A stretch of DNA of 64,000 bases. Source: Alphaproteobacteria bacterium (lineage in GTDB: Bacteria; Pseudomonadota; Alphaproteobacteria; Caulobacterales; Parvularculaceae). This document shows, in pieces, positions 26,750 to 36,324 of this stretch. Position 1 is the first letter of the stretch, and each line of letters starts with the position of its first letter. The notes below the pieces were generated by a model. It saw only the letters and a program-made list of their open reading frames with translations. It had not been told where the DNA came from and did not search any database. Both the position numbers and the translations under genes were made by a program. Location of the stretch: the NCBI GenBank assembly GCA_016125455.1, contig WGLS01000001.1, positions 124,001 to 188,000 on the forward strand, given 5' to 3'.

Positions 26750-28236
26750 CGCTCATCGCTGAAAAGCCGAGCCTCCTCTTCAGCGATTCGGAATGGGACT
26801 TCGAAAAGCTCAAGTCCGCATACGATGCAATTGAGGATATTGCGCTGAGCGATCTTGGCCTTGACGTATATCCGAACCAGATTGAGATCATCGCGACGGA
26901 GCAGATGCTCGACGCCTATTCAAGTCATGGCATGCCGCTGATGTACAAGCATTGGTCGTTTGGCAAGCATTTCGCCCGCGACCAGATGATGTACCAGAAA
27001 GGGTTCCAGGGCCTCGCTTATGAAATAGTCATCAACTCCTCGCCGTGCATCGCATATCTGATGGAAGAAAACACGATGACGATGCAGGCGCTGGTGATGG
27101 CGCACGCTTCTTTTGGCCACAACCATTTCTTCAAGAACAACTACCTTTTCCGTCAGTGGACGGATGCAGAAGGCATCCTCACATATCTCGACTTCGCCAA
27201 GAAGTACATTTCCAAATGCGAAGACGAGTACGGCGCCGAAGACGTCGAACAGATTTTGGACGCCGCGCACGCACTAATGGATCAGGGCGTTTTTCGTTAC
27301 CAACGGCCGCCGCGCCTCTCAGAGGCCGATATGCTTGCAAAAATTGCGGCGCGCGCCGAGCACGAACGCGAAAGCTTCAATGACATATGGCGGACGCTGC
27401 CGAACACGCACGAACCCGACGAGGACGCGGAAGAACGTCAGGAGGCGGTTCGTAACATCAAGTTGCCGGAGGAAAACCTTCTTTACTTTATCGAGAAGGC
27501 GTCGCCAATCCTGAAGCCATGGCAACGCGAGATTGTTCGGATTGTCCGGAACATCTCCCAGTATTTCTATCCACAGAAGCAGACGAAGGTGATGAACGAA
27601 GGCTGCGCGACGTTTGTCCACCACTACATCATGAATGAGCTATACAGTCGCGGGCGCATAAATGAAGGCGCCATGATGGAGTTCATGCACTCCCATTCCT
27701 CGGTGGTCTTTCAGCCGGATTTCGACGATCCAAGGTATTCCGGGATCAACCCCTACGCGCTTGGCTTCGCAATGATGGAGGATATCCGTCGCATGTGCGA
27801 AGCGCCGACGCCCGAGGACCGGGAGTGGTTCCCTCAACTGAACGGCGCTGACTGGCGCGAGGTTCTCAAGGACGCGTGGGCGAACTATCGCGATGAAAGT
27901 TTCATCCTGCAGTATCTGTCGCCGAAGATAATGCGCGATTTCGCGTTGTTTGCGCTCGCCGACGACGCCGAAGACAGCCACGTCGAGATTTCGTCGATTC
28001 ATGACGAGCGAGGATTTCGCAATGTTCGCGAGACGCTTGCGTCGATGTATGATCTCGGCGCGCACGAGCCGAACATTCAGGTCATGTCTGCAAATCTGGA
28101 AGGCGACAGGCTCCTGACGCTTCGCCACACCGTCCATGACGGCCGGAAGCTGGATCGCAAGACCATGGAAGATGTCCTCTGGCATGTGCACCGATTGTGG
28201 GGGCACGAAGTGAAGCTTGAGGAGAAGGCGGCCTGA
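26746..28236 (+). CDS. SpoVR family protein
   Basis: A 496-residue SpoVR/YcgB family protein. Signature segments are MYKHWSFGKHFARDQMMY, NSSPCIAYLMEENTM, MHSHSSVVFQPDFDD and SGINPYALGFAMMEDIRR. The N-terminal half also has the conserved AHASFGHNHFFKNNYLF. The molecular function is not established; in Bacillus it affects spore cortex and elsewhere it co-occurs with PrkA and YeaH. The start codon overlaps the stop of the HMG-CoA reductase gene, so the two are probably translationally coupled. It closes the operon. Confidence 0.94.
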   Translation: MTLIAEKPSLLFSDSEWDFEKLKSAYDAIEDIALSDLGLDVYPNQIEIIATEQMLDAYSSHGMPLMYKHWSFGKHFARDQMMYQKGFQGLAYEIVINSSPCIAYLMEENTMTMQALVMAHASFGHNHFFKNNYLFRQWTDAEGILTYLDFAKKYISKCEDEYGAEDVEQILDAAHALMDQGVFRYQRPPRLSEADMLAKIAARAEHERESFNDIWRTLPNTHEPDEDAEERQEAVRNIKLPEENLLYFIEKASPILKPWQREIVRIVRNISQYFYPQKQTKVMNEGCATFVHHYIMNELYSRGRINEGAMMEFMHSHSSVVFQPDFDDPRYSGINPYALGFAMMEDIRRMCEAPTPEDREWFPQLNGADWREVLKDAWANYRDESFILQYLSPKIMRDFALFALADDAEDSHVEISSIHDERGFRNVRETLASMYDLGAHEPNIQVMSANLEGDRLLTLRHTVHDGRKLDRKTMEDVLWHVHRLWGHEVKLEEKAA

Positions 28237-28310
28237 TCTTTAGTGGCCCGTCGCGCTGGACAGTCCGCGCGCATTCATTGACGATCTGCATTGTGTAAAT
28301 CGGGAGCTCG

Positions 28311-30044
28311 ATGATGCGCACGATCATTCTTCTGTTCTCTGTCGTCGCAATGGCGGCATGCGGCGGTGCGAGAGACGACGTGGGGCGGCACGGACCGCAA
28401 TTTGAGGTGCGCCTTCCGGAAATCGAGGGCGACGGCGACATTGATGGTCGCATTATCCTTATACTGAGCGATAATGACGCTGCCGAACCGAGATTTCAGG
28501 CGTCGTGGCGATTTGACGGTCCGCAGATCGTCGGCGCAGACGTGAATGGCATGCGCGCCGGCGATGTCGTAAGGATTGACGGATCGGCATTTGGCTTTCC
28601 GGTCGCTTCCCTGAAGGACGTTCCGCCTGGCGACTATTTTGTGCAGGCCGTGCTCAACAGATACGATGACTTCACGCTGTCGAGCGGCAAGACCGTCAGT
28701 CTTCCGGCATCCTGGGCGGCGGGGCGACAATGGGCCCGCGAACCTGGTAACTACTACAGCGCGCCCTTGCGCATCACCTTCGATCCCCAGTCAAAACAGA
28801 TCGCTTCGATAGCGCTTGAGAATCGGATCCCCGATATCGAGCCGCCGAAGGACACGAAATACGTCAAGCATATCGAGATCGAAAGCGAGCGCCTTAGCGA
28901 GTTCTGGGGTCGGCCGATGAAACTCGGCGCCCATGTTCTCCTGCCGGAAGGTTTCGACGACCATCCCGAAGCACGGTATCCGCTGATGATCTTCCACGGT
29001 CATTTTCCAGCGGATTTCGACGGGTTTCGGACTACGCCGCCCGATCCGGATCTTGAGTGCGAACGAAGCGAACGATTTGACCTTGATTGCTACAACCGGA
29101 CGCAACAGGAGGAAGCATACGCATTCTTTGAAAAATGGACGTCTTCGGATTTTCCAAGATTCATCATCATTGAGATTCAGCACGCGAACCCATACTATGA
29201 CGATTCCTACGCCGTGAACTCTGCCAATCTTGGCCCCTACGGCGATGCAATCACCTATGACCTTATTCCGTATATTGAAAACACCTTTCGGGGGATGGGC
29301 GAGCCATGGGCGCGCTTCCTCTATGGCGGCTCAACCGGCGGATGGGAGGCGATGGCGGCGCAGGTCTTCTATCCTGACGAATACAATGGCGCATTCGCGG
29401 CATGCCCGGACCCCATAGACTTTCGTGCCTACGGAACGATCAATATCTATGAGGATGAAAGCGCCTATTATCGGGTTGGGCCGTTTGGACGCGTTGCGCG
29501 GCCTGGCCACCGCGACTATCTCGGCCACCTCAGCGCGACCGTTGAAATGCTTAACCACTATGAGCTTGCTCTGGGCGAAAAGAACCGGTCCGGCGATCAA
29601 TGGGACATATGGGAAGCGGTGTACTCCCCGGCGGGCGACGATGGGTATCCAAAGCGGCTGTGGAATAAGAAGAGCGGCGAGATCGACCCCGAAGTGGCGG
29701 CATACTGGCGGGAAAATTTCGACCTGCGACATATCATTGAGCGGGACTGGACGACGCTCGGCCCGAAGCTGCGCGGAAAGCTGCACATCTACGCAGGCGA
29801 CATGGACAACTACTATCTCAACAACGCCGTTTATCTGACCGAGGAATTTCTCCGCCGCGCCGATCCGCCATTCGATGGCGAAATCGACTATGGCGACCGC
29901 GCAGAGCACTGCTGGAATGGCGACCACGATAACCCAAACGCCATCTCTCGCCTCAGGTACAATACGTTTTATCTGCCAAAAATCCTGGAGCGGATTGAAG
30001 CCACGGCGCCGGAGGGGGCCGACCTGTCAAGCTGGCGCTATTGA
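28311..30044 (+). CDS. esterase-like lipoprotein (alpha/beta hydrolase)
   Basis: A 577-residue lipoprotein with a signal ending at MAAC (Cys17). The N-terminal 170 residues look like an extra beta-rich domain (PEIEGDGDIDGRIILIL... PPGDYFVQAVLN). The C-terminal part is an esterase-D-like alpha/beta hydrolase with the nucleophile elbow GGSTGG (Ser341), preceded by YPLMIFHGHFP and a DLIPYIENTF helix. A late ENRIP- and WNGDHDN-type region would supply the His. It is probably a periplasmic or surface esterase; the substrate is unknown. It converges with tyrC with a 13-bp gap and no terminator. Confidence 0.8.
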   Translation: MMRTIILLFSVVAMAACGGARDDVGRHGPQFEVRLPEIEGDGDIDGRIILILSDNDAAEPRFQASWRFDGPQIVGADVNGMRAGDVVRIDGSAFGFPVASLKDVPPGDYFVQAVLNRYDDFTLSSGKTVSLPASWAAGRQWAREPGNYYSAPLRITFDPQSKQIASIALENRIPDIEPPKDTKYVKHIEIESERLSEFWGRPMKLGAHVLLPEGFDDHPEARYPLMIFHGHFPADFDGFRTTPPDPDLECERSERFDLDCYNRTQQEEAYAFFEKWTSSDFPRFIIIEIQHANPYYDDSYAVNSANLGPYGDAITYDLIPYIENTFRGMGEPWARFLYGGSTGGWEAMAAQVFYPDEYNGAFAACPDPIDFRAYGTINIYEDESAYYRVGPFGRVARPGHRDYLGHLSATVEMLNHYELALGEKNRSGDQWDIWEAVYSPAGDDGYPKRLWNKKSGEIDPEVAAYWRENFDLRHIIERDWTTLGPKLRGKLHIYAGDMDNYYLNNAVYLTEEFLRRADPPFDGEIDYGDRAEHCWNGDHDNPNAISRLRYNTFYLPKILERIEATAPEGADLSSWRY

Positions 30045-30057
30045 GCGATGGGTTCCG

Positions 30058-30984
30058 CTAGTCGTCGCGCCCGAAATTGGGGACATCCTTTTCCTGCCCT
30101 GCTTCGACAATCGCATGGCGCAAGGCGCGGCCGCGGGCGAACGCCTTCTCAAGCGTTTCCGCATCGCCCCAGCGGATCGCGCGTTGCATGGCGATTAATT
30201 CTTCGGTGAACCGCCCAAGGACTTCCAGAACCGCGGCCTTGTTGTGGACGAAGACGTCACGCCACATTACCGGGTCTGACGCCGCAATGCGGGTGAAGTC
30301 ACGAAATCCGCCAGCGGAGTATTTCACAATTTCAGCTTCGGTGACCGTTTCCAGATCTTCGACCGCGCCCATCATCGTAAAGGCGATCAGATGCGGCAAG
30401 TGGCTCGTCGCGGCCAGCGCCAGATCATGGTGAGCTGCATCCATCACTTCGACTTCGGAGCCCAGCTTGCGCCAGAAATCCGTTGCGTTCTCGACGGCCT
30501 TTAGGTAGGGCGCATCCTGACGGTCAAGCGGCGTCAAGATGCACCACCTGCCTTTGAACAAAGTGGCAAAGCCCGCCTCAGGGCCAGATCGTTCCGTCCC
30601 GGCTATAGGGTGGCAAGGGACAATATGGCATCCCTTGTTCTCATCGCGCTGGGCGGCGTGGTAGATTGCGCCCTTTGTGGATCCGACGTCCATAATCAGT
30701 GTACGGTCGGGGGAATAGATGGCGGCGCGCTCGATCAGGTCGAGAGAGGCGCCCACTGGCGCAGCGACGATCACCAGACTGACCGAAGCAAGGGCGGCTG
30801 AAAGGTCATCGAACGCCTGGTCGATCACGCCAAGCTCAACCGCCGTCGCAAGATGCGCGGGGTTCGTATCATAGCCCACGATGACATCGGCAATTTCGGC
30901 TTCGCGCATCGCCCGCGCGACGGACGATCCGATGAGGCCAACGCCCAGGATCGCAGCCTGGTAGTATGGTCGCAGACTGGTCAT
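30058..30984 (-). CDS. tyrC: prephenate/arogenate dehydrogenase
   Basis: A 308-residue TyrA-family dehydrogenase. The Rossmann motif ILGVGLIGSSVARA is at the N-terminus. DVGSTKG, the catalytic-His segment VPCHPIAGTERSGP and the ATSHLPHLIAF helix follow. It oxidises prephenate and/or arogenate in tyrosine synthesis; alphaproteobacterial members usually act on arogenate as cyclohexadienyl dehydrogenases. The start codon overlaps the stop of hisC by 4 bp. There is no fused chorismate mutase. Confidence 0.94.
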   Translation of the reverse strand: MTSLRPYYQAAILGVGLIGSSVARAMREAEIADVIVGYDTNPAHLATAVELGVIDQAFDDLSAALASVSLVIVAAPVGASLDLIERAAIYSPDRTLIMDVGSTKGAIYHAAQRDENKGCHIVPCHPIAGTERSGPEAGFATLFKGRWCILTPLDRQDAPYLKAVENATDFWRKLGSEVEVMDAAHHDLALAATSHLPHLIAFTMMGAVEDLETVTEAEIVKYSAGGFRDFTRIAASDPVMWRDVFVHNKAAVLEVLGRFTEELIAMQRAIRWGDAETLEKAFARGRALRHAIVEAGQEKDVPNFGRDD

Positions 30985-32102
30985 GTCGCAACGAACTCGT
31001 CCAGAGCGCCAAGAAACGCGTCATTCGCGTCGGTCGAGCCGATCGACACGCGCAGGAAATCGGGCAGGCCGTAGGCCCCGACTCGCCGCACCATTATGCC
31101 GCGGCTCGCAAGGAATGCATCCGCCGCAGCGGCGGTGCGCTCGCCCTCATCTGCGAAGCGAACAAGTATGAAGTTTGCGACGCTCGGGACAAAATCGAGT
31201 CCTAGCCCGCCGATGCGTTGCTGCAGCCTTGCCCGCTCAACCGAATTGTGCGCGCGGTTGCGCTCGACAAATTCCTGATCCTCCATTGCTGCAACGCCAG
31301 CCGCAATCGCTGGCGCGCTGATGTTGAAGGGACCGCGAATCCGGTTGAGCACATCGGCCACGTTCGTCGGACAGTATCCCCAACCGAGTCGAAGGCCGCC
31401 AAGGCCGTAGATCTTGGAAAAGGTTCTGGTCACCACGACATTGCCGGCGATCGCGCCGAAATCGTCGACAAGTCTCGAAGGGTCGCCATACTCCGGCGCA
31501 TCCATATACTCCGCATAGGCGCAGTCGACGACAAGAAGGACGTCGTCGGCAAGCGATTCTCGAAGACGGCGGATTTCTGAATCCGGAAGAAACGTCCCGG
31601 TCGGATTGTTTGGATTCGCCAAAAAGACAATGCGCGTCGATTCGTCGATGCATTCGAGAATGGCGTCGACATCCGCGGTAAATCGCCTCTCAGGCGCCTT
31701 GATCGTGCGCGCCCCGCAAGCCGTCGCCGCGAGTTCATAGACGAGGAAACCGTGGGCAGTCTGCACCATGGCGTCGCCTGGCCCGAGGTAGGCGCGCGCA
31801 ATCAACTGCAGGATTTCATCCGAACCCGCGCCGCATACAATTCTTCGGGGATCAAGCCCATGGACTCTTGCAATCGCGTCGCGAAGCGCTGCGGCCGAAC
31901 CATCTGGATAAACATGGAGCTCGCTGCCCGCCGCACGAAAAGCCTCGATGGCGCGCGGCGAGCAACCAAGCGCGGACTCATTGGCGGACAGCTTGTAGGC
32001 GGCCCTTTCGCCATCGACGCCATCCGGACCCGGGACATATGGGGAAATGTCGAGCACGCCTGGCCGCGGGTTCGGCCCCTTAATGTTGACCGGTCGCGTC
32101 AT
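30981..32102 (-). CDS. hisC: histidinol-phosphate/aromatic aminotransferase (HisC2-type)
   Basis: A 373-residue fold-type I aminotransferase. The PLP lysine lies in TRTFSKIYGLGGLRLGWGY, with FLANPNNPTGTF and VVDCAYAEYMD upstream. It transaminates histidinol phosphate and probably also prephenate or phenylpyruvate. Its place directly before tyrC, with 4-bp overlaps to both neighbours, suggests it supplies arogenate for tyrosine synthesis, the usual role of this second HisC in alphaproteobacteria. It overlaps the methyltransferase stop at its own start. Confidence 0.93.
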   Translation of the reverse strand: MTRPVNIKGPNPRPGVLDISPYVPGPDGVDGERAAYKLSANESALGCSPRAIEAFRAAGSELHVYPDGSAAALRDAIARVHGLDPRRIVCGAGSDEILQLIARAYLGPGDAMVQTAHGFLVYELAATACGARTIKAPERRFTADVDAILECIDESTRIVFLANPNNPTGTFLPDSEIRRLRESLADDVLLVVDCAYAEYMDAPEYGDPSRLVDDFGAIAGNVVVTRTFSKIYGLGGLRLGWGYCPTNVADVLNRIRGPFNISAPAIAAGVAAMEDQEFVERNRAHNSVERARLQQRIGGLGLDFVPSVANFILVRFADEGERTAAAADAFLASRGIMVRRVGAYGLPDFLRVSIGSTDANDAFLGALDEFVAT

Positions 32103-32854
32103 GCCGCGTCGGCCTGGTCAGCGCAAGCAGCCCCCCCGACCGCCCTGGGCGCCATGACCGGCCGCAGTCGCGGCGCAACGGCAGCGACTGGCGCGGCAAC
32201 GCCATGAACGACCCGCTTGCGTGCTTCAACCATCAAGACGCCGCCGAGCCAGGGCCACAAACGCGCCCCCGCGGCTTCCCAAGCGTTCGCCGCCCGCAAC
32301 AAGAATCGCGCGCCAAACGGCGGAAAGTAGAGCGCCGACGCGACGCTCGTCGATTCGAACATGGAATCACTCAGCAATCGGATAAGTTGTCCGCGCAGAT
32401 AGGGTCGCCCGGCGGCGAATGGTGTCGTGTCGATCATCGACCAGGCGCCGCGTCGATGACCGACAACGACAATCATGCGCCCATCATTTGCAAGGACCCG
32501 CCACGCTTCGCGCATCAATCGCAATGGCTTGCTTGCCTCTTCAAGCCCGTGGACGACCAGCAGTCGGTCAATTGATGCGTCGGGCAGCGGCCAATGGTGA
32601 TCGTGGACGAGGCTCGCCCGGTTGCGTGCGTCGCGCGGCCAGTGAACGACGCCTTGCGCCTCCGGGGCCAGCGCGATCACGCGTTCGGCGTCAGCAAATG
32701 CCGCCAGGTAAGGTTCAGCGAACCCGAACCCGGCAACCCGCCGCCCGGCGCAATCGGGCCAGGCCGCGGTCAACTGGTTCTGCACGAACGCCGTCGCCGT
32801 TCGACCGAGGGGGGAGTCGTAAAACCGGTAAACGTCCAGAATATCGGTGCGCAT
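32099..32854 (-). CDS. class I SAM-dependent methyltransferase
   Basis: A 251-residue methyltransferase. It begins MRTDILDVYRFYDSPLGRTA, and the SAM-binding region RRVAGFGFAEPYLAAFADAERVIAL follows; post-motif WPLPDASIDRLLVVHGLEEA and REAWRVLANDGRMIVVV are UbiE-like. In many alphaproteobacteria this gene sits between gloB and hisC, as here. The substrate is unknown. The start at 32854 is chosen because homology begins there; an ATG at 32893 would add 13 residues. It is divergent from gloB. Confidence 0.87.
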   Translation of the reverse strand: MRTDILDVYRFYDSPLGRTATAFVQNQLTAAWPDCAGRRVAGFGFAEPYLAAFADAERVIALAPEAQGVVHWPRDARNRASLVHDHHWPLPDASIDRLLVVHGLEEASKPLRLMREAWRVLANDGRMIVVVGHRRGAWSMIDTTPFAAGRPYLRGQLIRLLSDSMFESTSVASALYFPPFGARFLLRAANAWEAAGARLWPWLGGVLMVEARKRVVHGVAAPVAAVAPRLRPVMAPRAVGGAACADQADAA

Positions 32855-32940
32855 AGCGGATGTGGTATAGCGTTTCGCAAAGTTCGTCGCCACCGGAGAA
32901 GCGGCTGCAGGCCCAGAAATTTGCGAGGATTCAACGCCCT

Positions 32941-33708
32941 ATGCCGATCGAGATACGACAGTTTCCATGTTTCCAGGACAACTACGGCTATCTCGTGCGC
33001 GATGTCGCGTCAGGGGCGGTCGCCGCGATCGACAGTCCGGAACCTGAGCGCATCAATGCCGAACTGGCGGCGGCCGGCTGGAAGTTGACCCATATCTTTA
33101 ACACCCACCACCATTGGGACCATGCCGGCGGCAACCTGGCGCTCAAGACGAAATGGGGTTGCGAGATCGTCGCGCCCGCCGACGAAGCGACAATCATTCC
33201 GGGCGTCGATCATCAGGTGCGAGAAGGCGACGTCGTCAGGCTTGGCGAAAGTTCGGCCGTCGTTGTGGAAACCCCCGGGCACACAGTCGGGCATGTTGTC
33301 TATCGGTTCGCCGACGATGGCGCGGCGTTCGTCGGCGATACATTGTTCGCGCTAGGCTGCGGTCGATTGTTTGAAGGGGAGCCGGAACAGATGTGGTCAT
33401 CATTGTCCAAACTCGCCGCCCTGCCTAACGAAACTGTCGTCTATTGCGCGCACGAATACACCGAATCCAACGCCAGGTTCGCGCTTTCGCTTGGCGAAGA
33501 AAATCCTGCGCTCGATGCGCGAGCGAACGAGGTTTTCGAAAAGCGTCGCGCTGGGGAGTGGACAGTCCCCACATCGATTGGCGTTGAGCTCGAAACCAAC
33601 CCTTTCCTCCGCGCAGACAAACAGTCGATGCGAGGCGCGCTGAAAATGCGAGACGCACCGGCAGCGGCGGTCTTCGCTGAAATCCGCCGCCGCAAAGACG
33701 CTTTCTAG
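32941..33708 (+). CDS. gloB: hydroxyacylglutathione hydrolase (glyoxalase II)
   Basis: A 255-residue metallo-beta-lactamase-fold enzyme. The binuclear metal motif THHHWDHAGG is present with ETPGHTVGHV, FVGDTLFALGCGRLFEG and CAHEYTESNARF. The C-terminal FLRADKQSMRG is the glutathione-site region of glyoxalase II. It hydrolyses S-D-lactoylglutathione in methylglyoxal detoxification. The start at 32941 matches the family (MPIEIRQFPCFQDNYGYLV). It converges with the desaturase gene with a 3-bp gap. Confidence 0.95.
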   Translation: MPIEIRQFPCFQDNYGYLVRDVASGAVAAIDSPEPERINAELAAAGWKLTHIFNTHHHWDHAGGNLALKTKWGCEIVAPADEATIIPGVDHQVREGDVVRLGESSAVVVETPGHTVGHVVYRFADDGAAFVGDTLFALGCGRLFEGEPEQMWSSLSKLAALPNETVVYCAHEYTESNARFALSLGEENPALDARANEVFEKRRAGEWTVPTSIGVELETNPFLRADKQSMRGALKMRDAPAAAVFAEIRRRKDAF

Positions 33709-33711
33709 CAT

Positions 33712-35022
33712 TCAGTAGTCGGATGCGTGGCCATAAGAAGCGCGGCCGACCACATCGGGCGCGGTGCCATCCCGGGCGACGACGCAACCTGGCACATCTT
33801 CAAGGCGACGCCAGACCTGGCTGTCGCAGAAGACAAATGCGCAACCCTTCAGCAGTAGCGCGCCGTCCGGTCGCAGCACGATATCGCCACGAAAGACATC
33901 CCGGGATTCCGGATGTCGCAAGCGACCGTTTGCGAACTCGGCGCCTGTCCATTCAAATCCCCAAAGCATTCGATCGTCGGGCCCAAGCGCCACGGCGTCC
34001 TCGTCCCACGCCCAAAGGAGATCGCCGCAAAGGTCGCCCTCGCCTAAATGGCAAGGGCCGACCCGAACGTGGACACCGTGGCCTTCGCTAGCCCATATGC
34101 CCGAAACCGCTGCAACGGCCACGTCGCGGCTTAGTGCGTTGTATTGCGAACGCGCTCCTTCCGGCAAAACCGCGCCGAAGGCGATGGCTCCGATGAGAGC
34201 GATTGACCCCAATGGCCGTCGACCAATTGCGCGCACGGCGGATCCGTTCAACGGGCGGCCGACTGCCCGGGAATATCGTTCGTGATAAAGCGGGTGTTCG
34301 CTTCCCATCAGACGATCCCACCAAGTGAAGTAAAGGCCGAAATTCCAACCGCCGGCTTCGTGATGAAGATCGTGGTGAGTCACGGTCGTCAGCCAATCGA
34401 ACAGTGGCCGTCCGTTGCGACTGGACGGATAGACTTCATGGCCACAGTGCGCCAGTGCGTTGCGAATAATCATGTGGGTCAGGAATAGGAATATTGCGAG
34501 AAACGAGGCCGGCAATACGAGCAGGACCAGCGGCAGGAAAGCCGCATTCAGCGCCGCCTCTCCAACGTCGAAGGCATAGGCCGTCCATGGGGTCGGAAAT
34601 TTCGACCGATGATGAAGCCGGTGAAGCCGGCGGAACAGTCGCGGATGGTGGATCAACCTGTGCGTCCAGTAGAACCAAGCGTCATGCAGGACAATCAGAG
34701 CGATCATGCTAAGCGCGAGATAACCCCATCCAAAGGCTAATGGATTCTCATAGGCCTTGAGGACGCCCGCATCGTCCAGCATCACGAGGAGCGCGCCGCT
34801 GGCGGCAAAAATCGCAGCGGTACGGATCGACGAAAGGATTTCGCGTCGAACCTGGGCGGCGCCGGGAACGGGCTCACGGATCTTGCGATCGGCGAGGGTT
34901 TGCCTAAGCCCCAGATTGACGGTGAAATAGGTAAGACCTGCAAAGATGAAGTACCTGCCGAGATCGTGCGGGAAGATCTGCGACCAGGCGGAGACAAAGG
35001 TCATCAATGTTTCGAGGATCAT
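33712..35022 (-). CDS. sterol desaturase-like hydroxylase fused to a DUF2147 domain
   Basis: A 436-residue protein in two parts. Residues 1-285 form a fatty-acid-hydroxylase/sterol-desaturase membrane domain with histidine clusters HDAWFYWTH (113-121), HRLHH (134-138), AHCGHE (191-196) and HHDLHH (216-221), which would bind a di-iron centre. Residues 303-408 resemble DUF2147: GIWASEGHGVHVRVGPC, LCGDLLWA, FRGDIVLRPDGALLLKGC and CDSQVWRRL. DUF2147 proteins are usually separate and secreted. A GGAG ribosome-binding site supports ATG 35022 over a TTG at 35028. The AraC gene upstream, same strand, may regulate it. Substrate unknown. Confidence 0.85.
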   Translation of the reverse strand: MILETLMTFVSAWSQIFPHDLGRYFIFAGLTYFTVNLGLRQTLADRKIREPVPGAAQVRREILSSIRTAAIFAASGALLVMLDDAGVLKAYENPLAFGWGYLALSMIALIVLHDAWFYWTHRLIHHPRLFRRLHRLHHRSKFPTPWTAYAFDVGEAALNAAFLPLVLLVLPASFLAIFLFLTHMIIRNALAHCGHEVYPSSRNGRPLFDWLTTVTHHDLHHEAGGWNFGLYFTWWDRLMGSEHPLYHERYSRAVGRPLNGSAVRAIGRRPLGSIALIGAIAFGAVLPEGARSQYNALSRDVAVAAVSGIWASEGHGVHVRVGPCHLGEGDLCGDLLWAWDEDAVALGPDDRMLWGFEWTGAEFANGRLRHPESRDVFRGDIVLRPDGALLLKGCAFVFCDSQVWRRLEDVPGCVVARDGTAPDVVGRASYGHASDY

Positions 35023-35112
35023 GCTCAACTCCGGTAAGTGTGCTGCATCACCGAAGTGCCTGGCTTGAACGCTGCCGCCTTTCTCGCCGCTAACGAAAAT
35101 CGATCAGCAAAT

Positions 35113-36213
35113 TCAAAAGCGATCAGAGGTTTTCGATTCCGACCGTCCACCTGACGCCCTGCGTTCGAGCGCCACTCGACGAAACTCAGTTGGCGTCACC
35201 CCTGTGGCGGCCTTGAAGGCTCGATTGAAGGGCGCGATCGATCCGTATCCGAGCTCAAGCGCGATCTGGACTATCTGACGTCGCGATCTCGTCGGGTCGG
35301 CAAGCTCCTTCTTGGCATCCTCGATGCGGCGGGCGGCAAGGAACGACGAGAAATTCTTGAACCCGAGCTCTCGGTTAATGAGTCGGCGCAGCTGGTGTTC
35401 CGGCAGACCGACTCGAGACGCCAGCGCGCCGATCGTCAGGCCCTCCTCCTTGTAGGCTCCATCATTCATTATTGACTGAAGGCGCTCATAGTCAGCCCGA
35501 TCCGCCGGGGGCACCTCCCTCTGCCCCGTGGAAGCCGTCAGCTTTACCGCTTCTGCTTCATCAAGCAGAAGGTCTTGCCGAGACGAAAGAAACCATGTGC
35601 CGAAGCCAACATTGAGCAGAAAGATGATGGCGGCCTGCACCTGAAGAAGCGCTCCGGGCGTCCAGCCGTTGCGGTGAAGAATTTCCGCCGCTGCAATGGC
35701 GAGCCCGACGATTGCGACGACGAGGCCAATGACCGCTCTGAAGCGTCGCCGGGGATCTACCAGATCGTCGGACGCTCGGACGGTCGCTATTCGGATGACG
35801 TCCGCGAACAGGAGGATGTTGATCGCGAGGTGGCCATGCCAGCGTAAGGCCTCAGCGCTTTCCGGCATGCTGGCAAACCGCGGCAAGAAAGCCGCCAAAA
35901 CCAATGGCGCCGGCGCAATTCGCCACCACCGCCACCTAAACGCATCGTCGAAAATCGATGCTGCAAACCACCAGAAGAAGACCGTTCCCAGCACGGCCGG
36001 AACCGACAGGGCGTGCGCTACCGGACCGAGACGCGAAGCAAGGGCGTCGTTTGACACCAGCACGTAACAGGCGGTCGAGAGAGCGAACAGTGCAGCCAGT
36101 CTACGCGTCCTTGCGCCATTTGACCCCTTGAGGAGCACAAGCGCAATCAGGATGGACGCCCCCGCCGCAGCTCCGCGCAGCGATGCATCAAGTATGGCGA
36201 TGCCTTCGGCCAT
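35113..36213 (-). CDS. membrane-associated AraC family transcriptional regulator
   Basis: A 366-residue regulator with about seven hydrophobic segments in residues 10-215 and a C-terminal AraC/XylS helix-turn-helix domain (about 240-350). The domain shows LTIGALASRVGLPEHQLRRLIN, then FSSFLAARRIEDAKKEL and VQIALELGYGSIAPFNRAFKAATGVTPTEFR. The membrane part suggests it senses a lipid or envelope signal. It lies 90 bp upstream of the desaturase fusion in the same direction, an arrangement seen often for this regulator class. Confidence 0.9.
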   Translation of the reverse strand: MAEGIAILDASLRGAAAGASILIALVLLKGSNGARTRRLAALFALSTACYVLVSNDALASRLGPVAHALSVPAVLGTVFFWWFAASIFDDAFRWRWWRIAPAPLVLAAFLPRFASMPESAEALRWHGHLAINILLFADVIRIATVRASDDLVDPRRRFRAVIGLVVAIVGLAIAAAEILHRNGWTPGALLQVQAAIIFLLNVGFGTWFLSSRQDLLLDEAEAVKLTASTGQREVPPADRADYERLQSIMNDGAYKEEGLTIGALASRVGLPEHQLRRLINRELGFKNFSSFLAARRIEDAKKELADPTRSRRQIVQIALELGYGSIAPFNRAFKAATGVTPTEFRRVALERRASGGRSESKTSDRF

Positions 36214-36324
36214 AAGCCGCCCAGATTGGTTTCCGCAATTTTATGCTGCGGAAAGCCTTTGAGGCTTGTGCGCGAGAAAGCAAGCTTGAGGGCCCAATGT
36301 GCGATGAGCCGACGCCGCGGTCTG

